Positions 41,103 to 50,679 of a stretch of DNA of 53,321 bases are shown in pieces (the first letter of the stretch is position 1; each line of letters opens with the position of its first letter). Location: assembly GCF_000702065.1 (NCBI RefSeq), contig NZ_JNKN01000012.1, positions 1 to 53,321 of the forward strand. Direction: 5' to 3'. The notes beneath the pieces were generated by a model that worked only from the letters and a program-made list of their open reading frames with translations, did no database searches and was not told the DNA's origin. The stretch is from Kandleria vitulina DSM 20405. GTDB taxonomy: Bacteria > Bacillota_I > Bacilli_A > Erysipelotrichales > Coprobacillaceae. Both the position numbers and the translations under genes were made by a program.

Positions 41103-43187
41103 ATGCAGCAGGAGTCTGCAAGAATGTATGCGTATGCCATATCCTTTGATACGATTAAGGTTTACCTTTCAAAGAACTACTATAATGGTATTTCTAGTAA
41201 ATTTTATCTTAAGGATCTAGAAACAAGTGAACATGAACTCCTTCATGGGGATACAGCCGGTGAAGAAGATGGATACAACACATATCTTTTCCATACGTCA
41301 TTTAAGATAGGGAAGAGCTACCGTGTATCTGACGCCTACGGCTTAACCTGTTTTCTTGATTTTTCTCGCCTACCATTATGTAAAGAGTTTGATGATCATT
41401 TCTACTATGATGGAGATGACCTTGGTCCAGCCTATACACCATATGCGACAAGCTTTAAGGTGTGGGCCCCTACAGCGACAAGTGTTATTGTTAAGTTGAA
41501 ACATTATGATGACATTAAACTCTATGAAATGAAAAGATTAGATAAAGGTGTCTTTGCCTTACGTATATTTAAGGATCTTGAAAATTATGAATATACTTAT
41601 CTCATTGGAAATAATGATCAAGTCATTGAATCATGTGATCCGTATGCTTATGCATCAACTTCAAATCAACGTTCATCAATTATTGTTGATTTAAATAAAA
41701 TCAGAAAGAAAACTTATGTTCTACCACCATTAGAACATAAGACAGATGCTGTCATCTACGAACTTCATGTTAGAAACTTCTCAGTTGATAGCTATGGGAA
41801 CTTAAGACATAAAGGGAAGTTCCTTGCTTTCGCAGAAGAGGGCAATAAAACAATGATGAATGAGAAGAGTGGTGTGGATTATCTAGAAGATTTAGGTGTA
41901 ACACATATTCAGTTAATGCCAATTAACGATTATGCGACAGTCGATGAAGATCATCCATATGAACTCTATAACTGGGGATATGACCCAGCTCAATACAATG
42001 TAACAGAAGGAAGTTATGTCACAATTCCTAATGATGGATACCGCCGTATTCAGGAATGTCGTGATATGATTGATGCCATTCATAAACATGGTATGAGAGT
42101 TATTCTTGATGTTGTCTATAACCACATGCACGATATCTTCGACAATGCTCTTGCAAAAACAGTTCCACATTATTTCTTTAGAACAGATGAAAATGGATAT
42201 TTAACTAACGGGACATGGTGTGGCAACGATATGAATTCCACTGCCAAGATGTGTCGTAAGTACATTCTTGATATGTGCAAGAGATGGCAGACACTTTATG
42301 GTGTAGATGGCTATCGTATGGACCTTATGGGAATTCTTGATGTAGAGACAGTTAATGCGATAGAAGAACAGGGACGCTCTATTGATCCATCATTTATGCT
42401 TTATGGTGAAGGATGGAACATGGGGACATTGCCAATTGAAGAAAAAGCGATTATTGAAAACAATGGAAAAATGCCTCAGGTTGGATTCTTTAATGATTTC
42501 TTCAGAGACACTATGCGTGGTAATAATCAGATGGAAATCAAGGGATATACATCTGGTGATACATATAAAACCAATGAAGCGATTTTTGCGATGTGTGACT
42601 ACAATAAATTCTCAAGTATTGAACAGAGCATCAATTATGTAGAATGTCATGATAATGCTACTGTGTATGATAAATTTGTGGTCTGCAATAGAGACGAAGG
42701 AGAAGATTATATTCGAAGAAGATGTGATCTTGCACTCGTTATGACATTGCTTTCGCAAGGTGTTCCATTCTTGCATGCAGGAGAAGAATTCTATGATACT
42801 AAGAAGGGCAATGCCAACTCCTATAATGCTGGAGACGAAGTCAATCAGTTTGACTGGGGAAGAAGAGATCAGAACATGAAGACTGTTCATCTTGTAAAAG
42901 ATCTTATTCGCTTAAGAAAAGAAAACAAATGTTTTAGATATTATGATTTTGAAGACATGAGAAATCATATTTCTATTAACAATATCAACCATCGTATGAT
43001 AGAATATATTCTTACTCAGGATGAGGGAAGCTATCATGAATTTAGAATCTATGTTAACCCTTCATTGGATAACATTGGCATCTCTATCGAAGATAGTTTT
43101 AAGATATTACAAAAAGCTGATCATGAAGAAATACAGAACGGCTATATGAACGTTGCCCCATGTTCTTTCGTCATAGCAGCAAGATAG
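41103..43187 (+). CDS. pulA: Type I pullulanase, alpha-1,6 debranching
   Basis: The 694-residue GH13_14 enzyme splits alpha-1,6 links of glycogen or pullulan. It shows the type I hallmark YNWGYDP at 289-295, nucleophile D407 (GYRMDLMG), acid/base E436 (YGEGWNMG) and D517 (ECHDNAT). A CBM48 domain (about 110-200, TSFKVWAPTATSVIVKLKHYD) precedes the barrel. It lacks a signal peptide, so it is cytosolic, fitting glycogen recycling. GGGGTG precedes the ATG. Confidence 0.94.
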   Translation: MQQESARMYAYAISFDTIKVYLSKNYYNGISSKFYLKDLETSEHELLHGDTAGEEDGYNTYLFHTSFKIGKSYRVSDAYGLTCFLDFSRLPLCKEFDDHFYYDGDDLGPAYTPYATSFKVWAPTATSVIVKLKHYDDIKLYEMKRLDKGVFALRIFKDLENYEYTYLIGNNDQVIESCDPYAYASTSNQRSSIIVDLNKIRKKTYVLPPLEHKTDAVIYELHVRNFSVDSYGNLRHKGKFLAFAEEGNKTMMNEKSGVDYLEDLGVTHIQLMPINDYATVDEDHPYELYNWGYDPAQYNVTEGSYVTIPNDGYRRIQECRDMIDAIHKHGMRVILDVVYNHMHDIFDNALAKTVPHYFFRTDENGYLTNGTWCGNDMNSTAKMCRKYILDMCKRWQTLYGVDGYRMDLMGILDVETVNAIEEQGRSIDPSFMLYGEGWNMGTLPIEEKAIIENNGKMPQVGFFNDFFRDTMRGNNQMEIKGYTSGDTYKTNEAIFAMCDYNKFSSIEQSINYVECHDNATVYDKFVVCNRDEGEDYIRRRCDLALVMTLLSQGVPFLHAGEEFYDTKKGNANSYNAGDEVNQFDWGRRDQNMKTVHLVKDLIRLRKENKCFRYYDFEDMRNHISINNINHRMIEYILTQDEGSYHEFRIYVNPSLDNIGISIEDSFKILQKADHEEIQNGYMNVAPCSFVIAAR

Positions 43188-43195
43188 GAGATAAG

Positions 43196-43753
43196 ATGAA
43201 GTTAATTATTGGATTAGGAAACCCAGGGAAAAAATATGACAACACAAGACACAATACTGGCTTTATGTGTATTGATGCCTTGGCAGAACATTTCAATCAG
43301 GAGATTGGAACAAAGAAATTTGAAGGACTGTATACTAAATTTAAATATAAGGGAGAAGACATTGTTCTTCTTAAGCCACAGACATACATGAATAATTCAG
43401 GTATGTCTGTAGGTGCTATTATGAAATACTTCAAGATTGATAAGGAAGATATTCTTGTCATCTATGATGATATGGATATGCCAGTAGGAAAACTTAGATT
43501 ACGTGAAAAAGGAAGCGCTGGTGGACATAATGGCATGAAGAGCATTATATCTCATGTAGGTGGACAGGACTTCAAGAGAATCAGATTTGGGATCGGCAAG
43601 ATTCCACACTGTGATGTAGTGAATTATGTTCTTGGACATTTTGGTCCTGCTGAATATCCAGTTATTCAAGAAGGAATCAAGACATGTGTAGATGCTATTA
43701 TGTGTTACATTGACAATGATGATTTCAATAAAGCGATGAATACATTTAACTAG
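43196..43753 (+). CDS. pth: Peptidyl-tRNA hydrolase, bacterial type
   Basis: The 185-residue enzyme has IGLGNPGKKYDNTRHNTGF with catalytic H19, KPQTYMNNSGMSVG, IYDDMDMPVGKLR and GSAGGHNGMKSI. It cleaves peptidyl-tRNA. It starts nine bases after the pulA stop behind AGGAG; a longer in-frame start at 43160 lies in pulA and is rejected. Position before mfd is the standard Firmicute order. The unrelated Pth2 type is also in this window, at 281. Confidence 0.95.
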   Translation: MKLIIGLGNPGKKYDNTRHNTGFMCIDALAEHFNQEIGTKKFEGLYTKFKYKGEDIVLLKPQTYMNNSGMSVGAIMKYFKIDKEDILVIYDDMDMPVGKLRLREKGSAGGHNGMKSIISHVGGQDFKRIRFGIGKIPHCDVVNYVLGHFGPAEYPVIQEGIKTCVDAIMCYIDNDDFNKAMNTFN

Positions 43754-43762
43754 AGGAACACA

Positions 43763-46700
43763 ATGAAGAAAATACTTAATTTATTGAAAAACAATCCTGC
43801 CTTAAAGATGATGATCAAAGGTAAGGGAGAAATCGTTACAAATGAAGCTAGTGATGAGGCCTACCTCATTGCTAGTGCTTTTCTGCTTAAGAAAAAAACA
43901 ATGATTATCGTAAAAGAAAATCAGTATCAGGCATTAGAGCTCTATCGTGAATTAAGTGAACTGCTCTCGTCGGTATGCTACTTTCCAAGCGATGAATCAT
44001 TGCGAATAGAATCTGTTGCCTATTCTTATGAACTTGTAGGTGAAAGATTAAACGCTATGGCAATGCTAAGAAAAGAACCATGTGTCTGTATATGTCATAT
44101 GCATTCTTTAAGCAGATTTATTACACCAGTGACATTGTTTAATCAATCACTGATGACACTAAAAGTAGGAGAAATCATTGACCCACAGGAGTTAAGAAAG
44201 AAACTTATACATATTGGCTATCACACATCTCAACGTGTTGACAGTCCTTTTTATGTTTCAAGACGAGGTGGTGTCATTGATGTTTACAGTATTCAATATG
44301 AAGATCCAATTCGTATTGAATTCTTTGATGATGAAATAGAATCCATTTCTTTCTATGATAAAGACAGTCAAAGAAGAACACAGTCAGTGAAGGAAGTAGA
44401 AATCTATCCAGCTACTGATATGTTATTTAATAAAGAAGAAGTAGAAGAAGTCATCAAGAAGATGGATGAACTTCATGAGAAAATGAGTCTTCAAGAAGAA
44501 GCAGAAGAGAACCTTGAAGAACATCTTTTCTTAGATAAAGAAGCATTACGAAGTGAAGACTATAATCCGCGTATTTATCAGTATCTATCATTATTTAGTG
44601 AAACATCTTCTATATTGGATTATGCTGATAATGCAGAAATCATTACGGCATCTTATTTGAATATATCAAAGTCATATCAAAGATACAGTGAAGAGAATTT
44701 CTATTATTTCCATGAAATGCAGGAAGTAGGAGAAATGCTAAAGGGATTGGTATTGACGCATAATCCTTCAACACTACTTAAGCATCGAGATATTGATTTT
44801 ATTGCCTTTAAAAATAAAGATGATCAGGTAGAATTCAGAACAAGACCAGCACAGATAGAGATGATTAATGATAAAGTATTTATTAATCAGCTTAAAGATT
44901 ATCTTACTTTTGATAAGGTGTTAATATGTCTTAATGAAAAAACACAAGTCAACAGCATGCTGAGATTCTTAGAAGAACATCAGCTTTCCTATACTGTAGT
45001 AGGAAGTGAAGATAGCATCTACGATGGCATCAACCTTTATCAGGGACAATTAAACAGAGGCTTAGAATTCGTTGATGAACGTGTTGTCCTTCTTACAGCA
45101 AGAGAACTTTTCCATGTAGCATCTAAAAAGAAAGGCTATGTAAAATACAAGGATGCTAAGGTACTCCATGACTACAATGAATTAAATATTGGAGACTATG
45201 TTGTTCATGATACCAACGGTATTGGACAATATATGGGCATTAAGACACTGGTTGTTAAAGGTGTACACAAGGACTTCCTTTATATTGCCTATAAAGGAAA
45301 CGATATTCTTTATGTACCAGTAGAAAATTTCAAGCTTATTCGTAAATACGCTTCAAGAGATGGCAAGGTACCACAAGTTCATGCCTTGAATTCTACAAAA
45401 TGGCAGAAAGAAAAAGCACGCGTCAGAGCTAAGGTGGATGGCTTAGCGGATGATCTTATCGCCTTGTATGCGGAAAGAATGAAACAGCCAGGATTTGCCT
45501 TTGAGCCAGATAGTGAAATGCAGATAGAATTTGAGAATGCCTTTGGCTACGAATTAACACCTGACCAGAAGAAGGCAGTTGATGAAATCAAGGCTGATAT
45601 GGAATTGGCAAGACCAATGGACCGTCTTCTTTGTGGAGATGTTGGATTTGGGAAAACAGAAGTTGCACTTCGTGCTTGCTTCAAGGCCATTCTTTCTAAT
45701 AAGCAGTGTGCTTTTCTATGTCCTACAACCATTCTTTCTTCTCAGCATTATCGTACAATGACAAAGAGATTTGAAAACTTTGGTGTACGTATTGCCTTAT
45801 TGAATCGTTTTACAACTACAAAACAGAAAAAAGAAATACTTGCTGATTTAAAAGAAGGAAAGATAGATCTTCTTGTAGGAACACATCGTATTCTTTCAAA
45901 AGATGTACAGTTTAAAGATTTAGGACTTTTATGTATCGATGAAGAACAGCGATTTGGTGTAAGACAAAAAGAAAAGATCAAGGAATATCGTAAAACGATT
46001 GATGTATTGACATTAACAGCGACACCAATTCCAAGAACACTGCAGATGTCACTTATGGGTATTAGAGGACTATCCCAGATAGAAACGCCACCGCGTAACC
46101 GTCTGCCAGTACAGACTTATGTCAGTGAACGTAATGTACCATTAATAAAACAGGTCATTGAAAGAGAATTAGCAAGAGGAGGACAGGTGTTCTACCTCTA
46201 CAATAAAACAGAAACTATTGAATCCTTTGCTTCACGTATCCAGCAGCTAGTACCAAATGCCCGTATTGCGATTGGACATGGAAGAATGGATAAGGATCAT
46301 CTTGAACGTATCATGGAAGACTTTGTCAATCATGAATATGACATTCTTATCTGTACAACCATCGTAGAAACAGGAATCGATATTCCTAATGCCAATACGA
46401 TTGTCATTGAAGATGCTGATCACTTTGGCTTAGCACAGCTCTATCAGATTAAAGGACGAGTAGGACGAAGCAGCCGTATTGCTTACGCTTACCTGTTCTA
46501 CCGCAAAAACAAGAATCTGACTGAAGAAGGCGCAAAACGTCTAAAGGCCATTAAAGAATTCACAGCCTTAGGCAGTGGCTACAAGATTGCGATGAGAGAT
46601 CTTTCTATCAGAGGATCGGGAGATATTCTAGGTGGAGAACAGGCTGGATTTATCGATAGTGTCGGCTTTGATATGTATATGAAAATACTTCAGGAATGCA

Positions 46701-47179
46701 TTGATGAAAAGCAAGGGAAAAAGGAAAAAGAAGATGTGCCTACTACCAATGTAAAAGTAGATGGCTATATCCCAGAAAACTATGTAGAAAGCGATATGGA
46801 AAAACTTGAGCTTTATCAAAGAATATATCGTGCTAACAGTATGAAAGAACTTGATGAAGTAGAAGCAGCTTTAAAAGATCTCTATGGAGAATTACCAAGA
46901 GAAATATGCAATATCGTAGAAAAAAGAAGATTCGAAATCCTTTGCTATCATCCAATTATAGAAAATGTAGATGAAGGAGCAAAAGGACTGGTTATCACAT
47001 TTACAAAAGACTATACAAGACAAGCGGATGGTGTCCATCTCTTTAGTCTTTCTAATTCATTATTTAAAAAAGCAAAGCTTTCTTTTGAAGATAATCAGCT
47101 TGCTATTGCCATCAATGATCCTTCACCGTTGCCTTTAGCAACAAAGTTTTTAAAAGATATTTATAGAACCTTAAAATAG
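43763..47179 (+). CDS. mfd: Transcription-repair coupling factor Mfd
   Basis: The 1138-residue translocase removes stalled RNA polymerase and recruits UvrA. In order: UvrB-like N-terminal region (SPFYVSRRGGVIDVYSI), RNA-polymerase-interacting domain (LNIGDYVVHDTNGIGQYMG), then RecG-like motor with Walker A GDVGFGKT at 625-632, DEEQRFG and TLTATPIPRTLQMSLMGIRGLSQI. The C-terminal TRCF region (VKVDGYIPENYVESDMEKLELYQRI) is complete. AGAGGA precedes the ATG. Confidence 0.96.
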   Translation: MKKILNLLKNNPALKMMIKGKGEIVTNEASDEAYLIASAFLLKKKTMIIVKENQYQALELYRELSELLSSVCYFPSDESLRIESVAYSYELVGERLNAMAMLRKEPCVCICHMHSLSRFITPVTLFNQSLMTLKVGEIIDPQELRKKLIHIGYHTSQRVDSPFYVSRRGGVIDVYSIQYEDPIRIEFFDDEIESISFYDKDSQRRTQSVKEVEIYPATDMLFNKEEVEEVIKKMDELHEKMSLQEEAEENLEEHLFLDKEALRSEDYNPRIYQYLSLFSETSSILDYADNAEIITASYLNISKSYQRYSEENFYYFHEMQEVGEMLKGLVLTHNPSTLLKHRDIDFIAFKNKDDQVEFRTRPAQIEMINDKVFINQLKDYLTFDKVLICLNEKTQVNSMLRFLEEHQLSYTVVGSEDSIYDGINLYQGQLNRGLEFVDERVVLLTARELFHVASKKKGYVKYKDAKVLHDYNELNIGDYVVHDTNGIGQYMGIKTLVVKGVHKDFLYIAYKGNDILYVPVENFKLIRKYASRDGKVPQVHALNSTKWQKEKARVRAKVDGLADDLIALYAERMKQPGFAFEPDSEMQIEFENAFGYELTPDQKKAVDEIKADMELARPMDRLLCGDVGFGKTEVALRACFKAILSNKQCAFLCPTTILSSQHYRTMTKRFENFGVRIALLNRFTTTKQKKEILADLKEGKIDLLVGTHRILSKDVQFKDLGLLCIDEEQRFGVRQKEKIKEYRKTIDVLTLTATPIPRTLQMSLMGIRGLSQIETPPRNRLPVQTYVSERNVPLIKQVIERELARGGQVFYLYNKTETIESFASRIQQLVPNARIAIGHGRMDKDHLERIMEDFVNHEYDILICTTIVETGIDIPNANTIVIEDADHFGLAQLYQIKGRVGRSSRIAYAYLFYRKNKNLTEEGAKRLKAIKEFTALGSGYKIAMRDLSIRGSGDILGGEQAGFIDSVGFDMYMKILQECIDEKQGKKEKEDVPTTNVKVDGYIPENYVESDMEKLELYQRIYRANSMKELDEVEAALKDLYGELPREICNIVEKRRFEILCYHPIIENVDEGAKGLVITFTKDYTRQADGVHLFSLSNSLFKKAKLSFEDNQLAIAINDPSPLPLATKFLKDIYRTLK

Positions 47180-47206
47180 AAACCGTTTTTCGGTTTCTAT
47201 TTTTAT
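47174..47206 (+). terminator. Terminator of mfd
   Basis: AAATAGAAACCG (47174-47185) and CGGTTTCTATTTT (47191-47203) form a stem followed by T; it overlaps the stop codon. Confidence 0.88.
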
Positions 47207-47230
47207 AGTTAATTTACTTGAATAAATCAT

Positions 47231-47236
47231 GTATAA
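47231..47236 (+). promoter_or_regulatory. Promoter -10 abutting the start codon of the DUF389 gene
   Basis: TATAAT ends eight bases before the ATG at 47244, so transcription would begin at or next to the start codon. No Shine-Dalgarno sequence is present in between. Confidence 0.5.
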
Positions 47237-47243
47237 TAGCAAT

Positions 47244-48251
47244 ATGAAGATTAAAGAAATAATACGTGAAGCGTTCTCTCTTAGAAACGATACAGCTTCA
47301 CACGATACGATTAAAACAAGACTAGTCGATGACGGACAGGTAACCGGCAGCAATATGAGCATTCTTATTTTAGCGATGCTTGTTGCATCAATTGGGCTCA
47401 ATATGAATTCCACTGCAGTTATTATTGGAGCTATGCTTATCAGTCCGCTTATGGGCAGTATTCACGCTATGGCCTATGGAGCTGCTACAGCTGATTTTCA
47501 TCTGTTTAGAAAATCAGTGATTGGTCTTATGTTCCAGGTTACACTTAGTATTTTAGCCTCTACAATTTATTTTAGATTATCACCAATTACAATTGAAACA
47601 TCGGAGCTTCTTGCTAGAACGACTCCATCCATCTATGATGTCCTCATTGCATCGTGCGGTGGTCTTGCGGGCATTATTGGCATTACAAGGAAAGAGAAAA
47701 GCAATGTCATACCGGGTGTCGCTATCGCGACAGCACTCATGCCGCCTTTATGTACTTGTGGTTTCTTTTTAGCAAGAGGAAATTGGCTAAGATTTGCAAG
47801 TGCCATGTATCTATTCTTTGTAAATGCGTACTTTATTTTCTTATCAGCGATGACGATCTTGTTAATTCTAGAAGTACCACAGGTAAGACATGTTTCTCCT
47901 GAAGCATGGAAGAAATTAAAGAAGAGAGTTATTCGCAATACTATCATTGTGATTATTCCAAGTCTTGTCATGGCAGGAATCATGATCAATTCACAAAATT
48001 CATCTCGTTCTACAAGCAATGCGGTAGGGGCAATAGAGAATGTCTCTAAGCAAGTAAAGATTATCTATCCAGAAATAGAAAATATTTCTTTAGGTAATAT
48101 GGAACAGATGGTCAATAACAAGAAACAGACGAGTAAAGTATTTATTATTACTGTAAAAGAACCTTTATCTAATGAAAAGAAAGAACAGCTCAACAAGTGG
48201 CTTAATGCAATCTATAATGAAAAAGTAACAATTATACAAAGAAAAAAATAA
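47244..48251 (+). CDS. DUF389 / TIGR00341 family membrane protein
   Basis: The 335-residue protein has a cytosolic N-terminus and about six membrane segments with the family core VIIGAMLISPLMGSIHAMAYG and VIPGVAIATALMPPLCTCGFFLARGN. A soluble C-terminal domain starts at about residue 250. Function is unknown (putative hydrophobic transporter). Start 47244 is chosen over 47229 because the latter overlaps the TATAAT box; homology begins after both. The likely leaderless mRNA is unusual here. Confidence 0.82.
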   Translation: MKIKEIIREAFSLRNDTASHDTIKTRLVDDGQVTGSNMSILILAMLVASIGLNMNSTAVIIGAMLISPLMGSIHAMAYGAATADFHLFRKSVIGLMFQVTLSILASTIYFRLSPITIETSELLARTTPSIYDVLIASCGGLAGIIGITRKEKSNVIPGVAIATALMPPLCTCGFFLARGNWLRFASAMYLFFVNAYFIFLSAMTILLILEVPQVRHVSPEAWKKLKKRVIRNTIIVIIPSLVMAGIMINSQNSSRSTSNAVGAIENVSKQVKIIYPEIENISLGNMEQMVNNKKQTSKVFIITVKEPLSNEKKEQLNKWLNAIYNEKVTIIQRKK

Positions 48252-48277
48252 CCTTTTGATTATTCAAAAGGTTATTT
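48247..48277. terminator. Bidirectional terminator
   Basis: AATAACCTTTTGA (48247-48259) and TCAAAAGGTTATT form a 13-bp stem shared by convergent genes. Confidence 0.85.
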
Positions 48278-48718
48278 GTATGAGTTGACAATTTCTTCTA
48301 TGCTAATTCCTAGCATAAAGCCAAGATGGAAATAATCATCTAGAAGATCTTGATAGATAATAGGATCAAATGTGTTCTTGAAGATAATGACATCTTCATA
48401 GATCTTAAACATGAGTTCATCTTTTGAAATAGAAGAAGGAATTTCTTCATGCGTCTTGATTTCATCAATACGCATCTCATATCCAATACTCATGATCATC
48501 GAAATACCTTCAATAATACTCTCAAGGATTTCCTGATGATCAATACGTATTTCTCGATCCCAGAATGTGTAGACATGAGCTTTTTCACCAACAGTGTTGA
48601 CACACTGCAAGAAGGCTAGAAGCTTATGCTTGATTCTTTGTGTATCAAGAATCTGATTTTTTGCAAGTGCAATTTCTCTGTTAAGCACTAGCTGATATAA
48701 TTTTGCGACATCATACAT
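48272..48718 (-). CDS. Dimeric-dUTPase-like protein, shortened
   Basis: The 148-residue protein weakly resembles the all-alpha dimeric dUTPase family (dUTPase_2). LYQLVLNREIA stands for the first helix, FLQCVNTVGEKAHVYTFWDREI with ESIIEGISMIMSIG for the metal-binding helices, and YFHLGFMLGISIEEIVNSYK for the last. The paired acidic residues and the C-terminal Asn/Arg-containing motif of true enzymes are only partly present, so activity is doubtful. ATG at 48718 follows AAGGAG; an in-frame GTG at 48727 overlaps it. Confidence 0.45.
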   Translation of the reverse strand: MYDVAKLYQLVLNREIALAKNQILDTQRIKHKLLAFLQCVNTVGEKAHVYTFWDREIRIDHQEILESIIEGISMIMSIGYEMRIDEIKTHEEIPSSISKDELMFKIYEDVIIFKNTFDPIIYQDLLDDYFHLGFMLGISIEEIVNSYK

Positions 48719-48771
48719 CTTAATCACTCCTTGCTTTTATTATACTCTTTAATTTGCAATTAAGAAAGTGA

Positions 48772-49365
48772 CTAGGCAATTTCGATGTAATCTTCACCAA
48801 TCTTTTCATAAGTGAAAGTATTGGCTGTTAATTCCTGTATTTCATCAATGAACGATGTGTCTTTTAAAAAGAGAATGTAGTGAACCTTTTCATCGTAGAT
48901 AGTATCTACAAGAGGAAGATTCTTAGCTTGAATAAGGTAGCTAAGTTTCTTGCTGTAATGGTAGTCTACATCAATGCGATACTTAGCTACACATTCTTTT
49001 TCTACAATGCGTGCTTCTTTTAAGGCATCAGCTACACTATTGGTATAGGCTCTAGTTAAGCCACCAGCCCCTAGCTTAATACCACCAAAGTAACGTGTGA
49101 CAATTGCTATGATGTTTTCTAATCCTTGTCTTTGTAGCACATTTAACATTGGTAATCCAGCTGTACCACTAGGTTCACCATCGTCATTAGCTTTTTCATG
49201 ATTGTTGACAATATAGGCAACACAGTTATGAGTTGCATCGCTTTTTGAGTATTTTGCGACAAGGGATTCCACCTGTTCAATTTCATTACATGGAATTAAC
49301 GTTGTAATAAACTCTGATTTCTTGATGATTGTTGTATATTGTGTTATGTTTTCTATAGATTTCAT
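48772..49365 (-). CDS. YigZ/IMPACT family protein
   Basis: The 197-residue protein has the UPF0029 domain: SEFITTLIPC, ATHNCVAYIVNNHEKANDDGEPSGTAGLPMLNVL and VTRYFGGIKLGAGGLTRAY, followed by a small C-terminal DUF1949-like domain. Yeast Yih1 and mammalian IMPACT, in the same family, modulate the translation-stress kinase Gcn2; the bacterial role is unknown. No good ribosome site is visible directly upstream. Confidence 0.88.
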   Translation of the reverse strand: MKSIENITQYTTIIKKSEFITTLIPCNEIEQVESLVAKYSKSDATHNCVAYIVNNHEKANDDGEPSGTAGLPMLNVLQRQGLENIIAIVTRYFGGIKLGAGGLTRAYTNSVADALKEARIVEKECVAKYRIDVDYHYSKKLSYLIQAKNLPLVDTIYDEKVHYILFLKDTSFIDEIQELTANTFTYEKIGEDYIEIA

Positions 49366-49421
49366 AAATTTATATTATAGGATAGTCGGTAGATTGTCAA
49401 AAAGAAGTGAGAGGTAAGAAA

Positions 49422-50279
49422 ATGAAAAAAATTGCAGTGCTCGCTGATAGTGGGTGTCAGATAGAAATAACTGGAGATCATCCAGGGATATATATTGCTC
49501 CTCTTTGTATTACGATGAAACAGAAAACATACTTGGATCAATTAGAGGTTACAAGTATTGATGTATTTAAGACAATGGAAAAGGAAAACCTTATTGTACA
49601 GACTTCTCAGCCTTCGACAGGAGAAATGCTAAAGGCTGTTGAAAAGATCAAGGAAGATGGTTATGAAGAAATTATCGGTATACCTATTGCAACTGGTCTT
49701 TCTTCGACATTAAATGGGATGAAAGTAGCTTGTGATATGGTTGGATTACCAATAACACTTGTTGATTCTAAAGGAACTGCCAGAAACCAAAGGGAACTTG
49801 TCTATAAGGCAAGAGAACTTGTAGAAGCAGGGAAAGATGTAGATTATATCAAGGATGTTCTTGAAGATATGGTAGAACATTCAGGAACAGTCATTATGGT
49901 ACCAAACCTTGATCATTTAAAGAAAGGTGGACGTATTACCCCTGCAGTTGCATTGCTTGCTGGAATGCTAAAAATTGTTCCAGTTATGGAACTGAACTAT
50001 AAGTTAGGTGGCAAGATTGACACTTTGACAAAAGTAAGAACTGTAAAAAAAGCAGCTAAAAGCTTAATAGATCGTGCTATTGAAAAAGGTGCAGATGCTT
50101 CAACATACGCCTTTGCGATTGAACATGTATTATGTGAGAAAGAAGCTAATGATCTAAAAGACTACTTGATAAGTCAAATTGGTGAATGTGATGTCGTCGT
50201 AAGAGAACTACCAGCGGTAGTTGGTGCCCATATGGGTGTAGGCGGTATTGGTGTACAATATATCAAAGTAAAAAAGTAG
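49422..50279 (+). CDS. DegV family fatty-acid-binding protein (FakB-like), copy 2
   Basis: The 285-residue protein matches DegV: MKKIAVLADSGCQ, QTSQPSTGEML near 68-78, GLSSTLNGMK near 96, HLKKGGRITPAVALLAGMLKIVPV near 170-195 and VVGAHMGVGGIGV near the end. As with copy 1, it should bind a fatty acid for phosphorylation by FakA. Start 49422 follows GAGAGG; a five-codon extension upstream overlaps that site. Confidence 0.9.
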   Translation: MKKIAVLADSGCQIEITGDHPGIYIAPLCITMKQKTYLDQLEVTSIDVFKTMEKENLIVQTSQPSTGEMLKAVEKIKEDGYEEIIGIPIATGLSSTLNGMKVACDMVGLPITLVDSKGTARNQRELVYKARELVEAGKDVDYIKDVLEDMVEHSGTVIMVPNLDHLKKGGRITPAVALLAGMLKIVPVMELNYKLGGKIDTLTKVRTVKKAAKSLIDRAIEKGADASTYAFAIEHVLCEKEANDLKDYLISQIGECDVVVRELPAVVGAHMGVGGIGVQYIKVKK

Positions 50280-50301
50280 GAATCATTTGATTCCTACTTT
50301 T
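50271..50301. terminator. Bidirectional terminator between degV and arsR
   Basis: AAAAAGTAGGAATCA (50271-50285) pairs with TGATTCCTACTTTT (50288-50301), with the stop codons inside. Confidence 0.85.
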
Positions 50302-50656
50302 CATCTGGACATGTAATCTTAACAAGTGATTCAATCTGGTGATGAAGAGATTGTGCTATTTCCGTATTGGTTGCATGATAGTACATCTCTTTTCCATGAC
50401 GATGACTTTCAATCAGGTTGGAGCTTTTTAATAAGCGGAGATGATGACTGACTGCTGGTGAAGTCATATTCATGGCGGCTGCAATATTAGTGACACATTC
50501 TTCACAATGACATAAGAACCAGAAGATTCTTAGCCGGCTGGCATCACCTAACTGTTTAAAGACATTAGCGACATCTTCTACAACATCTAATGAAGGCATC
50601 TGTTCGATGACTTGAATACTTTTTCCTCCGTGATTATGTGGCAATTCTTTATTCAT
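50294..50656 (-). CDS. ArsR/SmtB family metal-responsive repressor
   Basis: The 120-residue winged-helix protein has VFKQLGDASRLRIFWFL, the recognition region NIAAAMNMTSPAVSHHLRLLKSSNLIESHRHGKEMYYHAT, and a Cys cluster LCHCEEC (C49, C51, C54) in the alpha-3 position typical of heavy-metal sensors such as CadC. C116 and His at 105-106 in the last helix could form another site. It is divergent from the HMA protein gene and probably represses it. AAGGAG precedes the ATG. Confidence 0.88.
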   Translation of the reverse strand: MNKELPHNHGGKSIQVIEQMPSLDVVEDVANVFKQLGDASRLRIFWFLCHCEECVTNIAAAMNMTSPAVSHHLRLLKSSNLIESHRHGKEMYYHATNTEIAQSLHHQIESLVKITCPDEK

Positions 50657-50679
50657 AGGATGCTCCTTTCAATATATAC

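Noticed and set aside
43160-43195. Upstream start of pth inside pulA
   Set aside because: AGGAG before 43196 and the conserved MKLIIGLGNPG start decide for the shorter form.
47633-48019. Reverse-strand 128-codon frame in the DUF389 gene
   Set aside because: It is a shadow of a conserved membrane protein with no ribosome site.
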